Source of the DNA: Saprospiraceae bacterium
GTDB taxonomy: Bacteria; Bacteroidota; Bacteroidia; Chitinophagales; Saprospiraceae
Direction of reading: 5' to 3'
DNA length: 40,889 bases
Assembly: GCA_020847425.1 (NCBI GenBank)
Contig: JADLCC010000211.1
Location: 1 to 40,889 of the forward strand
Part shown: positions 1-8,544 of the stretch, in pieces
How positions within the stretch are numbered: position 1 is the first letter of the stretch
Layout of the letters: the number at the start of each line of letters is the position of its first letter
Program-made: the position numbers and the translations under genes
Notes under the pieces: model-generated
What the model was told of the DNA's origin: nothing
Seen by the model: only the letters and a program-made list of their open reading frames with translations
Databases searched by the model: none

Positions 1-20
1 AAGAACAAACCTCTTTCATT

Positions 21-494
21 ATGAATGTCTACGCACCTATTTCCAGTCTGATGACCGATCACAAGCATTTAGTTACGATCGGTCCGGAAGAAACCTTATT
101 GAAAGTCAAAGAGATTTTCGATACCCATAAATTTCACCACATACCTGTTGTTCGTTTCCGGGAAATTGTTGGCATTATCAGCAGAACTGATTTTGAACAT
201 TTCGTAGGTGGCGCTTACAAATTTGACGAAGACCAGGTTGTTAATGACCTGCGATTGAAACGCACCCAGGCAGGAGAAATTATGACATCCCGTTTGGGGA
301 AAGTCGCACCAGATGATCGTATCAATGTTGCTTTGGAAATATTCATTATCAATCGTTTTCATGCACTTCCAGTTGTGGAAGACGGCGATCTGGTTGGTAT
401 TATTACACCTTTTGACATTATGAAGGCCCTGGCAGACGAACGACCTATTGACCCCACAAGTGTATATGATCATGTAAACACCCCTGCTTCCTGA
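21..494 (+). CDS. Tandem CBS-domain protein
   Basis: A 157-residue soluble protein made almost entirely of two CBS domains (about residues 8-65 and 83-145). Each ends in the usual hydrophobic strand plus turn: 'VVGIISRTDF' style in the first and 'LVGIITPFDIMKAL' in the second. Paired CBS domains form a Bateman module that binds adenosine nucleotides or SAM and senses energy state. There is no attached enzyme or channel, so the protein probably acts in trans. It lies 30 bp upstream of a universal stress protein on the same strand, which suggests co-transcription; both families bind adenine nucleotides. The ATG at 21 gives the full first domain. Any promoter is outside the window. The ligand cannot be told from the sequence. 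Confidence 0.85.
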   Translation: MNVYAPISSLMTDHKHLVTIGPEETLLKVKEIFDTHKFHHIPVVRFREIVGIISRTDFEHFVGGAYKFDEDQVVNDLRLKRTQAGEIMTSRLGKVAPDDRINVALEIFIINRFHALPVVEDGDLVGIITPFDIMKALADERPIDPTSVYDHVNTPAS

Positions 495-524
495 AAAACA
501 GGAGATGTCCAAAATAAGGAAATC

Positions 525-1736
525 ATGAAAGAATTTGCCTCTATCCCATCCAAATCCTGTGCAGGCAGCTGCCGGGGATGTGGCAAAGCGCATATCAAAG
601 TGTACAGCTACCGCGACCAACAAAGCCAGGAATTGCACGATAGGCTTAATGAAGCATTGATCGCATTCCCTATGGCTCATAAACTGATTGATGTTTTTGA
701 ACCGGGAACTATAGCAGGCGATGGTATAACTTCTTTGCCGGCCCTCGTGTTGGACGGCGTTTTGGTCTCTGAAGGGCAGGTCCCTTCTGTTGATGAGTTG
801 GTTCAACTGTTCAGAAACAGGTACTTACTCAAAAGCAAATTGAACAGACTGAAACACATTATTGTACCCGTCGACATGAGTACAGTGTCGGCAAATGCGT
901 TGCTTTTTGCCTGGCAAATCGCCAAAAAAACCGATGCGCACCTCGAAGTGATTTTTGCTATGGACAGCATATTTGAGGGCAGTAAACCCTCCGCTTCCGG
1001 GTTTCTTTCGGGATATAATAAAACGATGCAATCCGAACTGGATACTTTTATTCAGCAGACCATGGCATCTGACGTAGTGGCTTATGCACCGACAACTCCT
1101 CAACCGGGCGCTCCGGGGCAAACCACGGAGATCAAAGGGCCTTATGTCAGTTCAAAAGTAATCTATGGCTTTCCGGATACCGCAATTCAAACGTACTCGG
1201 AGCGCTGTGACCTGATCGTTATGGGCACCACGGGTGGCGGAACGGTAACGCACAAACTGTTTGGCTCTGTGAGTATGGAAGTTTCAAAAAATGCTCTGGC
1301 TCCGGTATTATTTATCCCGCCAGGTTTGACATACACCGGCTTCCCTAACATGCTGTATGCCAGCAATTTCGAGTCGCTGGATGCCTTGCAGATACAACAA
1401 GCAGTCTCTTTTGCCCGCCGTTTTGACAGCCAGATTCACTTTGTGCATATCGGGCCGCCGGATGAAAAGGGGCTTGCCATGGAACGCAAATTATTTGAAG
1501 CCAATTACCAGGAATCAATGCCTGAAAAACCGTTTATTTTTACTAAAATGGTGAGTGAAGATATTGTGGATCCGCTCTATGAGTACGCATTTTATCACAG
1601 GATCGGTTTACTTGTCTTCGTAACACATCACCGCAGTTTTTGGGAAAATTTTCTGCACAAAAGCATCACAAGAGAAGTACTGTCGAGCAGCTCCTTACCG
1701 GTTCTGGTTATTCACTCCGACAGTGATATGATATAA
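525..1736 (+). CDS. Universal stress protein with N-terminal Cys-rich thioredoxin-like region
   Basis: 403 residues. Residues 1-100 hold a CX3CX2C cluster (C12, C16, C19) followed by a thioredoxin-like segment with a cis-Pro-type 'SLPALVLDG' turn but no CxxC at the usual redox position. Residues about 107-265 are a UspA domain. Its ATP-binding signature fits G-X2-G-X9-G-S exactly (starting 'GTTGGGTVTH'), so nucleotide binding is likely. Residues about 270-400 look like a second, degenerate Usp domain without the glycine motif. Tandem Usp proteins are common in Bacteroidota, but the Cys-rich head is unusual. The gene follows the CBS protein and ends at a clear hairpin terminator. A stress or redox-linked role is inferred. 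Confidence 0.85.
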   Translation: MKEFASIPSKSCAGSCRGCGKAHIKVYSYRDQQSQELHDRLNEALIAFPMAHKLIDVFEPGTIAGDGITSLPALVLDGVLVSEGQVPSVDELVQLFRNRYLLKSKLNRLKHIIVPVDMSTVSANALLFAWQIAKKTDAHLEVIFAMDSIFEGSKPSASGFLSGYNKTMQSELDTFIQQTMASDVVAYAPTTPQPGAPGQTTEIKGPYVSSKVIYGFPDTAIQTYSERCDLIVMGTTGGGTVTHKLFGSVSMEVSKNALAPVLFIPPGLTYTGFPNMLYASNFESLDALQIQQAVSFARRFDSQIHFVHIGPPDEKGLAMERKLFEANYQESMPEKPFIFTKMVSEDIVDPLYEYAFYHRIGLLVFVTHHRSFWENFLHKSITREVLSSSSLPVLVIHSDSDMI

Positions 1737-1790
1737 CGGTGTAAACCGAAAGGTTGCACTTGCAAAATCTATGCAAGAGGGTTTTGTTCA

Positions 1791-1829
1791 CCCCGCTGAG
1801 AGTTAGTCTTTCTGGCGGGGCATTTTTTT
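1791..1829 (+). terminator. Rho-independent terminator after usp
   Basis: A CCCCGC/GCGGGG stem with an 18-nt loop is followed by a run of seven T. It lies 54 bp after the usp stop and reads in the + direction. The stem is short for the loop, but the T tract is good. Confidence 0.6.
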
Positions 1830-2018
1830 AGAGGTGAGAAGTGAGAAGTGAGAGGTGAGAGCCGACTTAGATTACACCTGATTACGTTGGACATTCATCA
1901 TAAGGAACGAAAAATATTGACATCCCAATGTTTGACATCCCATATAGGGAATGCCAAACATTGTCAGGTGTAATCTAAGTCGGCTCTCAATTCTCACCTC
2001 TCACTTCTCACTTCTCTA
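1829..2018. repeat. Long nested inverted repeat with heptamer words, between convergent genes
   Basis: The left arm starts with four tandem heptamers (GTGAGAA, GTGAGAA, GTGAGAG, GTGAGAG at 1834-1861). It continues into a segment ending 'ATTACACCTGA'. Positions 1857-1881 are perfectly complementary to 1964-1988 (25 bp), and the heptamers are mirrored at about 1990-2018. The loop holds a second near-palindrome (CAATGTTTG ... CAAACATTG, roughly 1926-1963). The right arm runs into the 3' end of the histidine kinase gene and contains its TGA stop. It could form a large hairpin on either transcript and may end transcription from both sides. Confidence 0.85.
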
Positions 2019-3540
2019 AAAACCTGACCCAGAATTCGCTGCCTTTTTCCACTTCGCTGGTAAATCCCACTTCTCCGTTCATCATTTCCGAATATCGCTG
2101 AACAATATAAAGTCCCAGACCGGTGCCCTGAATATTGGTAGCATTGGTTGCCCGGAAGAATCGATCAAACAAGTGTTTTTGTTCGCTTTCAGGAATGCCC
2201 ATGCCTTGATCGCGCACACTAATCCGGACGCCATCCGGCCCTATTTTACTTTCCACAGTAATAGGAGAATCCTCCGGCGAATATTTGACAGCGTTAGAAA
2301 CCAGGTTAATCAGAATGTTTTTTAACAACCCACCATCCAGTTTGGCTAATTCCGGACCTTCGTGCAGGCAAACCAGTTTTTGCCCGCTCTTAAACAGGTT
2401 TTTCATTTCCAGGTGGACTTCTTCAATACAATTCGGGAGGTTGATTTCTTCCAGTTTAGCCTGCGTGCGGCCTTCCTCCAGGCGCCCGAGGGAAAGAAAT
2501 TCGGTCAGGATAGTATTCAGACCGTTTACGGCATTTTTAATGCGGTCGGCGTGTTTTTTTACATTGGGAATATCCTGCCGGTCAGCGTATTGCAGAATCA
2601 ATCCGGCAGAAGAAAGCACGGAGGTAAGTGGCGTGCGGAATTCGTGAGAAGCCATACTGACAAATCGGCTTTTCAACTCACCCAGTTCCCGTTCATTTTC
2701 GAGTGCGGCAGCGAGGTCATTTTTAGCCTGCTCCAATTCATGCGTACGGTCGGCTACTTTGTTTTCCAGGCTTTCATTGGATTGCTGGAGGGCTTCCGAC
2801 AATTGGGCCAGTTCCAGTTTTTGGAGAAGAATGGAATTTTCATAATTTTTCCGGATAGTATTGTCGATCACAAAGGCCACTACGAATTCTCCATCCCGGT
2901 TTTTAAACGGGCTTAAACTAACTTCCACAGGAAATTCTTCCCCATTTTTTCGCAATCCACTCAGGTTCAGCCCCGTCCCCATGCTACGCGGGTGCGGGTT
3001 TCCATGAAAATTATCCCGGTGATGAACGTGGTGCTGTGCAAAACGTTTTGGGATCAATTTTTCTATAGGTTGGCCGGACAATTCTCCCGAAACGTATCCA
3101 AATAAATTTTCAAGTGCCGGATTGGCCGTTACGATAATGCCTTTGCGGTTCGTCATAAGAATGCCACTGGTAGCATATTCAAACAATGCTTTAAAACGGC
3201 CTTCCTGTTTCTCTTCCACTTCCCGGAGGGCAATGAAACGCACCACAAAAAATGCGGCGGCCCAAAAACTCACCACCGGAGGAATACGTTCAAAAAGGAT
3301 TTCCTGCAAGGGCGCTTCTTGAGGTCTTATAAATACCGCAACAATCGTCAGCGCTGTGGTGGCTACCGCCAGCAAAAAAACATCGCCTTTTTCCTTGAAA
3401 AAAATGGCCATAAAATGCGCCAGCAAGTAGGCGAATACGATATTGAATTGCCTGGGCAACAGCAAATCCGCGATAAAAATAGCAGCTACAAGTAACCACA
3501 CGAATTTGGACCAGCGACTATCGCTTTGAAGTGTAAACAT
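2008..3540 (-). CDS. Membrane-bound PAS sensor histidine kinase
   Basis: 510 residues. Residues 10-105 contain about four membrane helices (7TM/MASE-like in appearance, family not assigned). Residues 112-232 are a PAS domain with the strand pattern 'RKNGEEFPVEVSLSP' and a His-rich loop around 169-185. A coiled coil (235-290) leads to the HisKA domain with the phosphoacceptor H299 in 'ASHEFRTPLTS'. The HATPase domain carries the N box at N416, G1 'DQGMGIP' and G2 'GTGLGL'. All catalytic motifs are intact. No response regulator is adjacent, so it is an orphan kinase whose partner lies elsewhere. It is divergent from the photolyase gene (85 bp gap). The signal is unknown. Its TGA stop is inside the downstream repeat. 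Confidence 0.92.
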   Translation of the reverse strand: MFTLQSDSRWSKFVWLLVAAIFIADLLLPRQFNIVFAYLLAHFMAIFFKEKGDVFLLAVATTALTIVAVFIRPQEAPLQEILFERIPPVVSFWAAAFFVVRFIALREVEEKQEGRFKALFEYATSGILMTNRKGIIVTANPALENLFGYVSGELSGQPIEKLIPKRFAQHHVHHRDNFHGNPHPRSMGTGLNLSGLRKNGEEFPVEVSLSPFKNRDGEFVVAFVIDNTIRKNYENSILLQKLELAQLSEALQQSNESLENKVADRTHELEQAKNDLAAALENERELGELKSRFVSMASHEFRTPLTSVLSSAGLILQYADRQDIPNVKKHADRIKNAVNGLNTILTEFLSLGRLEEGRTQAKLEEINLPNCIEEVHLEMKNLFKSGQKLVCLHEGPELAKLDGGLLKNILINLVSNAVKYSPEDSPITVESKIGPDGVRISVRDQGMGIPESEQKHLFDRFFRATNATNIQGTGLGLYIVQRYSEMMNGEVGFTSEVEKGSEFWVRFLEK

Positions 3541-3625
3541 GGCGTGAAGATCAGAATAAATCAGTAATTACTTTAAACCTTGTGGGTTGAAGAACTTTTG
3601 GCAGCAACACTTGTTCCCGGCTATC

Positions 3626-4978
3626 ATGCAAACTCCCGTTTCTATTTTCTGGTACCGACGCGACCTGCGGATGCACGACAACGCTGGTCTGTATCATGCA
3701 TTAAAAGGCCCTGATCCGGTATTGCCCCTTTTCATTTTCGACCGCAATATTCTGGATGACCTGACAAATAAACAAGATGCAAGGGTAACATTCATCCATC
3801 AGGCTATCATAAACCTTAAAAACACCCTGGAATCACTGGGCAGCAGTATATTGGTGCTTTACGGTTCGCCTGAGGAAATATGGCCTGCACTCCTACAGCA
3901 ATACCACGTTGCCGCAGTATACACCAACCGCGATTTTGAGCCTTATGCCGGCCGGCGCGACGCCGCAGTAGAGCAGTTATTGGCCGGCAAAAACATTCCT
4001 TTTTTTACATACAAAGACCATGTAATTTTTGAAAAAGACGAGGTATTAAAGGCTGACCGGACCCCCTACACGGTGTTTACGCCATACAGCCGGCGCTGGT
4101 TGGAGAAACTCGAAAGCCGCCAGATGGAAATACCCAATTCAGGCGATGTACCCGATAAGGTTTCGTTTTACCTGAGCTCCTACCCTACTGAAAAATACGC
4201 GCACAACTTATTCAAAACCAAGCCATTACCATTACCTCCATTGGATGAAATGGGGTTTCGCCCGGCAACGGTTTCTTTCCCGCCCGTTTCTGTCGCCCGC
4301 GGCCTGATAAAAAACTACGACAAAACCCGCAACTTCCCGGCCATCAACGGCACTTCAAAACTTGGGATTCATTTTCGTTTCGGCACCATCAGTATCCGAG
4401 AAAAAGCGCGGCATGCCCTGGCTTTGAATGCTACATACCTGAACGAACTGATCTGGCGCGATTTTTACAGCCAGATCCTCGGGCATTTTCCCCATGTGGT
4501 CGGCCATGCCTTCCGGCCGCAATACGATAAAATGGAATGGCGCGATGCCCCGGAAGATGTTGAAAAATGGCGCCAGGGGCGTACCGGTTACCCCATTGTA
4601 GATGCAGGTATGCGTGAACTGAACACGACGGGTTACATGCATAACCGGGTACGGATGATCACCGCCAGTTTTCTGACCAAACACCTGCTCATCGACTGGC
4701 GCCTGGGAGAGGCTTATTTTGCGGAAAAACTGCTTGATTTCGACCTGGCCAGCAATTCCGGCGGCTGGCAGTGGGCAGCAGGTTGCGGCACAGATGCGGC
4801 GCCGTATTTCCGGATTTTCAACCCCACGGAACAAACCAAAAAGTTCGACCCTGAATTCAAATACATCCGGCAATGGGTGCCCGAATTCGGCACGCCCCGG
4901 TACCCGATGCCGATGGTCGACCACGTTTTTGCGCGGGAACGCTGCCTTGCTGCATATAAAAAAGCGTTGGCAGAATAA
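3626..4978 (+). CDS. phrB: Deoxyribodipyrimidine photolyase (cryptochrome/photolyase family)
   Basis: Repairs UV-induced cyclobutane pyrimidine dimers using blue light and FAD. The N-terminal antenna-binding Rossmann domain starts 'VSIFWYRRDLRMHDN'. The C-terminal FAD-binding domain carries the family signature 'GGWQWAAGCGTDAAPYFR', the Asn/Trp region and a final 'FNPTEQTKKFDP'. At about 450 residues the length matches class I enzymes. I start it at the ATG at 3626, because the track's extra 13 N-terminal residues precede the conserved 'MQTPVSIFWYRRDLR' start; the ATG at 3587 remains possible. A non-repairing cryptochrome cannot be excluded, but the motif set favours CPD photolyase. A light/UV stress role agrees with the nearby stress protein, though nothing shows co-regulation. 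Confidence 0.92.
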   Translation: MQTPVSIFWYRRDLRMHDNAGLYHALKGPDPVLPLFIFDRNILDDLTNKQDARVTFIHQAIINLKNTLESLGSSILVLYGSPEEIWPALLQQYHVAAVYTNRDFEPYAGRRDAAVEQLLAGKNIPFFTYKDHVIFEKDEVLKADRTPYTVFTPYSRRWLEKLESRQMEIPNSGDVPDKVSFYLSSYPTEKYAHNLFKTKPLPLPPLDEMGFRPATVSFPPVSVARGLIKNYDKTRNFPAINGTSKLGIHFRFGTISIREKARHALALNATYLNELIWRDFYSQILGHFPHVVGHAFRPQYDKMEWRDAPEDVEKWRQGRTGYPIVDAGMRELNTTGYMHNRVRMITASFLTKHLLIDWRLGEAYFAEKLLDFDLASNSGGWQWAAGCGTDAAPYFRIFNPTEQTKKFDPEFKYIRQWVPEFGTPRYPMPMVDHVFARERCLAAYKKALAE

Positions 4979-5108
4979 AATTGTATGGTTTGTACGTTAA
5001 TATGCGGCGGGTATAGTCTACCATAAAATTTCATATTGCATTTGTGCAAAACCCGCTACTTTCACCTGCGTTTTCAAAAACCTTTTTAACAACAAATTTT
5101 CATTTCAC

Positions 5109-5543
5109 ATGAAAACTCTCCTTTCATCATTGAAAATCAATACTTTAGTACTGTCACTTGGCCTGCTTTTTGTTGGCTCGATGGTTACTGTGTCTTCCTG
5201 CGTCGCGTCCTTTGATGCAATGAGCATGGAAAATGTCACCAGCATTTCCAAAAAACTGCCCGATTTGATGGGTAAAGCAACCGAAGCCTACAGTAAACAC
5301 GAAGCCGATGCAACGTCACTTTTGAACGACATTGGTAAAGCAGCTACTCACGCCGCTTCCCTGAAGAAAAACAAGGAAGTAGCAGAGTCCTGGAAAATTT
5401 TGCAAAACGACCTGGTGACTCCATTTTTTGCACGCTGGAAAGAAAAAGGCAAACTGGACAAGGACTTTATCAAGGAAGCCGCTATGCAAGTCAGCAAAAG
5501 CCTGGATGCCATTAAAAAAGCAGAAAGCGCAAAAAAGAAATAA
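5109..5543 (+). CDS. Small helical lipoprotein, unknown function
   Basis: 144 residues. A signal peptide with a hydrophobic core (about 12-29) ends in a plausible lipobox 'VSSC' (C31), so the mature protein would be lipid-anchored. The rest is charged and mostly helical, with a Lys-rich C-terminus ('IKKAESAKKK'). No catalytic motif is recognisable. It precedes another short helical protein by 45 bp on the same strand; the two may be co-expressed. I do not recognise the family. Confidence 0.65.
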   Translation: MKTLLSSLKINTLVLSLGLLFVGSMVTVSSCVASFDAMSMENVTSISKKLPDLMGKATEAYSKHEADATSLLNDIGKAATHAASLKKNKEVAESWKILQNDLVTPFFARWKEKGKLDKDFIKEAAMQVSKSLDAIKKAESAKKK

Positions 5544-5588
5544 ACAACTGACAATCAACTATTTGAAAATCTAAACTCAACGAAAAAT

Positions 5589-5924
5589 ATGCCAGGTAAA
5601 GGTCAAGAAATTCAGGACGCGCTCGACGGATTGGACAACCAGATCGTAGATATGGTGAGCAATTTTGTGAAGCGCCGCCGCAAGCACTATGAAGAAGCTG
5701 CGGCAAAACTCCACGCCAATCTCAAAAAAGACGCCCGCCGCTACGCGGAAATGCTATCCGACAAAAAAATCACCAAAGATGATTTTGAAATGCTCATTCA
5801 GGGTCGCTGGGCACAGTTGAAAATCGAACTGCTGTCCGAAGTGGCCGTTTCAAAAGCCAAATTTGAAGATATAGCGCTGGAGGTTTTGAAGATTACGGTT
5901 AAAACGTTGTTGGTTGTAATTTAG
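5589..5924 (+). CDS. Small helical cytoplasmic protein, unknown function
   Basis: 111 residues, no signal peptide, rich in Lys/Arg/Glu with heptad-like spacing ('VKRRRKHYEEAAAKLHANL'). It is probably a helical bundle or coiled coil. The C-terminus is hydrophobic ('LEVLKITVKTLLVVI'). The TAG stop is the first triplet bordering a 41-bp inverted repeat, so the end of the protein may have been set by that repeat. Function unknown. Confidence 0.6.
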   Translation: MPGKGQEIQDALDGLDNQIVDMVSNFVKRRRKHYEEAAAKLHANLKKDARRYAEMLSDKKITKDDFEMLIQGRWAQLKIELLSEVAVSKAKFEDIALEVLKITVKTLLVVI

Positions 5925-6018
5925 GGTTTGATGGTTCGAAAGGTTTGATGGTTTGAGGTGGTAATTCTCGGCTTGAGTTACCACCACAAACCATCAAACC
6001 TTTCAAACCATCAAACCC
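5924..6018. repeat. Long inverted repeat after 5589-5924
   Basis: Arms 5924-5964 and 5978-6018 are complementary at 39 of 41 positions, with a 13-nt loop. Each arm contains repeated GGTTTGAT-like words (begins GGGTTTGATGG). It lies between the stop codon and a separate conventional terminator at 6042, so it is not simply the gene's only terminator. Confidence 0.9.
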
Positions 6019-6041
6019 CTCTTCAAACCTCCCCATCCCAC

Positions 6042-6069
6042 AGCCCTGCCTCCCGCAGGGCTTTTTTTT
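6042..6069 (+). terminator. Rho-independent terminator
   Basis: A perfect 8-bp stem AGCCCTGC / GCAGGGCT with a 5-nt loop is followed by eight T. It reads in the + direction and ends transcripts from the 5109-5924 genes before the miaB promoter. Confidence 0.8.
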
Positions 6070-6091
6070 GCCCCCTGCAAAAGATGACATT

Positions 6092-6126
6092 TTGTCACGT
6101 GGTTTGACAACTATCGCCTATCTTTG
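6092..6126 (+). promoter_or_regulatory. Probable miaB promoter (Bacteroidota type)
   Basis: TATCTTTG at 6119-6126 matches the Bacteroidota -7 consensus TAnnTTTG exactly. A TTG at 6092-6094 is a candidate -33 element with a 24-nt spacer, slightly long. The miaB ATG follows 35 bp downstream, and a terminator lies just upstream. Confidence 0.55.
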
Positions 6127-6161
6127 CGGCGCTTTACCAATTTTCAATTGTTTTTTAAGAC

Positions 6162-7595
6162 ATGTACGATAACAACCCGACCATAGAAGGGATCAAAACC
6201 ATAGACGAAGCGCGTCAGGGCACTGTATTGTTCAAGGAGCACTGGCAGGAAAACAATGCGCCGGGTATCAAACGGTTTTACATTGAAAGTTACGGCTGTC
6301 AGATGAATTTCAGCGACTCCGAAATTGTTGCCAGTATTCTGGGCGATGTGGGTTACGCCCCTACCCGCAACATGGAAGAGAGCGATCTGATCCTGATCAA
6401 TACCTGCTCTATTCGGGAAAAAGCGGAAGAAACTGTGCGTAAACGCCTCAGAATCTTGGAGTTGTTAAAAAAACAACGCCCGGGTATGAAAGTAGGCGTA
6501 CTCGGCTGCATGGCCGAACGCCTGAAAAAGCAGTGGCTGGAAGAAGAAAAACTTGTCGACCTCGTTGTAGGCCCCGATGCTTACCGCGACTTGCCCAACC
6601 TTATCGGCGCCGCCGAAGAAGGTAACCGCATGGTGAACGTGCTGCTCAGCCGCGATGAAACTTATGCCGATATCAGCCCTGTGCGACTCGAAAGCAATGG
6701 CGTTGCCGCTTTTATTTCCATCATGCGCGGCTGCGACAATATGTGCTCCTTCTGCGTGGTGCCCTTCACGCGCGGCCGGGAGCGTTCGCGCGACCCATTC
6801 AGCATCGTAGCGGAAGCCGTCGACCTGTACGAGCGCGGTTACCGGGATGTGACGCTGCTGGGACAAAATGTGGATTCCTATAAATGGGAAAATCCGGACA
6901 CGGGTGAACTCGTTCGTTTCGATAACCTGCTGGAAATGACCGCTTTAGTGCATCCCGACCTGCGGGTGCGTTTCAGCACCAGCCACCCGAAAGACATGAC
7001 CGACGATGTGCTGTACATCATGGCAAAATACGAGAATATCTGCAAATACATCCACTTGCCGGTACAATCAGGCAACAGCCGCGTGCTGGAAATGATGAAC
7101 CGCACCTACGACCGCGCCTGGTACATGAATCGCATCGAAGCGATTCGCCGGATCATGCCGGATTGCGCTATTTCGAGCGACATCATCACAGGCTTTTGCA
7201 GCGAAACGGAAGAAGAGCACCAGGATACCCTGAGCATGGTCGAGTGGGCCAACTACTCGATGTCCTATATGTTTTTTTACTCCGAACGCCCCGGAACGCT
7301 AGCTGCCCGCAAATACGCCGACGATATCCCGGAAGAAGTAAAAAGGCGCCGCCTGAGCGAAGTGATTGCCTTGCAAAGGGCCGTCAGCCTGCGCCACAAC
7401 CAGGCAGATATCGGCAAAACATTCAAGGTGCTGATCGAAGGCAATTCCCGCAAATCAGACCAGGCATTCAGCGGGCGGAATACGCAGAACAAGGTGATTG
7501 TGTTCCCGAAAGTGGAAGGGTTGAAACCGGGAGATTATGCGATGGTGCGGGTGAACGAGGTGAATAGTGCGACGTTGATCGGGGAGGTGGTGTAG
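6162..7595 (+). CDS. miaB: tRNA-2-methylthio-N6-dimethylallyladenosine synthase MiaB
   Basis: Radical SAM methylthiotransferase that adds the ms2 group to i6A37 of tRNAs reading UNN codons. The N-terminal MTTase domain binds an auxiliary 4Fe-4S cluster through C46 ('YGCQMN'), C82 ('NTCSIRE') and C116 ('LGCMAE'). The radical SAM cluster motif CX3CX2C is at C191, C195 and C198 ('[12 protein letters not shown]'). A TRAM domain closes the protein (about 410-477, '[10 protein letters not shown]'). The 477-residue length is normal with a short N-terminal extension, common in Bacteroidota MiaB. It is transcribed alone from the promoter described just upstream. Confidence 0.96.
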   Translation: MYDNNPTIEGIKTIDEARQGTVLFKEHWQENNAPGIKRFYIESYGCQMNFSDSEIVASILGDVGYAPTRNMEESDLILINTCSIREKAEETVRKRLRILELLKKQRPGMKVGVLGCMAERLKKQWLEEEKLVDLVVGPDAYRDLPNLIGAAEEGNRMVNVLLSRDETYADISPVRLESNGVAAFISIMRGCDNMCSFCVVPFTRGRERSRDPFSIVAEAVDLYERGYRDVTLLGQNVDSYKWENPDTGELVRFDNLLEMTALVHPDLRVRFSTSHPKDMTDDVLYIMAKYENICKYIHLPVQSGNSRVLEMMNRTYDRAWYMNRIEAIRRIMPDCAISSDIITGFCSETEEEHQDTLSMVEWANYSMSYMFFYSERPGTLAARKYADDIPEEVKRRRLSEVIALQRAVSLRHNQADIGKTFKVLIEGNSRKSDQAFSGRNTQNKVIVFPKVEGLKPGDYAMVRVNEVNSATLIGEVV

Positions 7596-7644
7596 CGCCT
7601 TCTAAACAGATTAAATCAACCACCAATTAATTAATTGTACACCA

Positions 7645-8403
7645 ATGTACGCGAAAAAATTGTGCCATTTAATCCTTTTGTTTATTGTTTTCCCCAGCTT
7701 GAATGCACAATCTATTGCGCTAAAAGGTTACGGTGGTATACGTTCAGAAAAAGAATATAGATTTTATGGAGATATGTTAGGCGCATGGCCTAGAGAGCCT
7801 GAAAATAACAACATTCAAATCTATACTATCAAATCAGAGTCGGGTTTCATTATGCCTGCCATAGTTATCCAACAAGCCAATGGCAATTTTTGGGAATTGA
7901 GTTTTTCTTCAAAGGGTAAATACGATCAGACGCAATCCTATTATCAATATGATACTGGAGGCGCCATGAATGCGAAAGGTGGGATCCAGTATGGGCAGGC
8001 AAAAGGTTCAGGTTTCGACGCGCAATTAGAATACAATATTATGCTCCGAAAAAATCAGGAGAACCTGAAATGGAGACCTTTTTTAGGTGCTTTATTGAAT
8101 GTAACATCTTCATCTATGACCTTTACGCCCAATTACGGAGATTTATTTACCCGCGAAAAAAAGAAAAAAGGGGCAGGATTGGGTTTTATTCCACGTATGC
8201 AATATTTAATCGGGGATAATCTTTTCCTGGATTTTAGCGCCACTTTTTTTGTTTTCGCAGTTGACTTGGAGCATTCAGCAAATCGCAATCCGGTGTTGAC
8301 AACTGAACAACAGGAAAACGATGTATTGGAATCTGATATTTTTGGTAAATACTGGTTACGTGTAGGGATAGGTTGGAAAATACCTTTGAAAAAGAAAAAA
8401 TAA
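7645..8403 (+). CDS. Secreted/outer-membrane-like protein of unknown function
   Basis: 252 residues with a clear signal peptide (cleavage near 'SLNAQS', about residue 22). Alternating hydrophobic/polar strands and a C-terminal 'YWLRVGIGWKIPL' strand suggest a beta-barrel or periplasmic beta protein. By eye the gene is more AT-rich than miaB and the sigma-54 activator around it. Its stop (TAA, 8401-8403) abuts an ATG that starts the truncated copy of the sigma-54 activator, so this gene and an activator gene were probably once a tight operon. Confidence 0.65.
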   Translation: MYAKKLCHLILLFIVFPSLNAQSIALKGYGGIRSEKEYRFYGDMLGAWPREPENNNIQIYTIKSESGFIMPAIVIQQANGNFWELSFSSKGKYDQTQSYYQYDTGGAMNAKGGIQYGQAKGSGFDAQLEYNIMLRKNQENLKWRPFLGALLNVTSSSMTFTPNYGDLFTREKKKKGAGLGFIPRMQYLIGDNLFLDFSATFFVFAVDLEHSANRNPVLTTEQQENDVLESDIFGKYWLRVGIGWKIPLKKKK

Positions 8404-8544
8404 ATGTCGAGTAATCTTCAATCCATAAAAGCCCGTTTCGGGATCGTCGGCAGTTCCAGTCTCCTGATTGTCGCGCTTGACAGGGCCCTCCGTATAGCAG
8501 CCACCTGGCCCACTGATAAAGAGGTCAACTATGGAAAAACATAA
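8404..8544 (+). pseudogene. Truncated 5' copy of the sigma-54 activator gene
   Basis: This frame starts at the ATG right after the upstream stop. It encodes about 33 residues closely matching the N-terminus of the activator at 8850 ('LQSIKARFGIVGSSSLL'), then unrelated residues and a stop inside the MNT gene. Positions 8419-8466 are identical to 8868-8915. Downstream of that, similarity falls away over about 40 nt, mostly through third-codon changes and I/V/L swaps, and ends near 8505. It looks like the remnant of a related but diverged activator gene. Confidence 0.85.

Noticed and set aside
96-806. 236-residue - strand ORF across the CBS and usp genes
   Set aside because: It spans two well-supported + strand genes and the gap between them, and has no recognisable motif.
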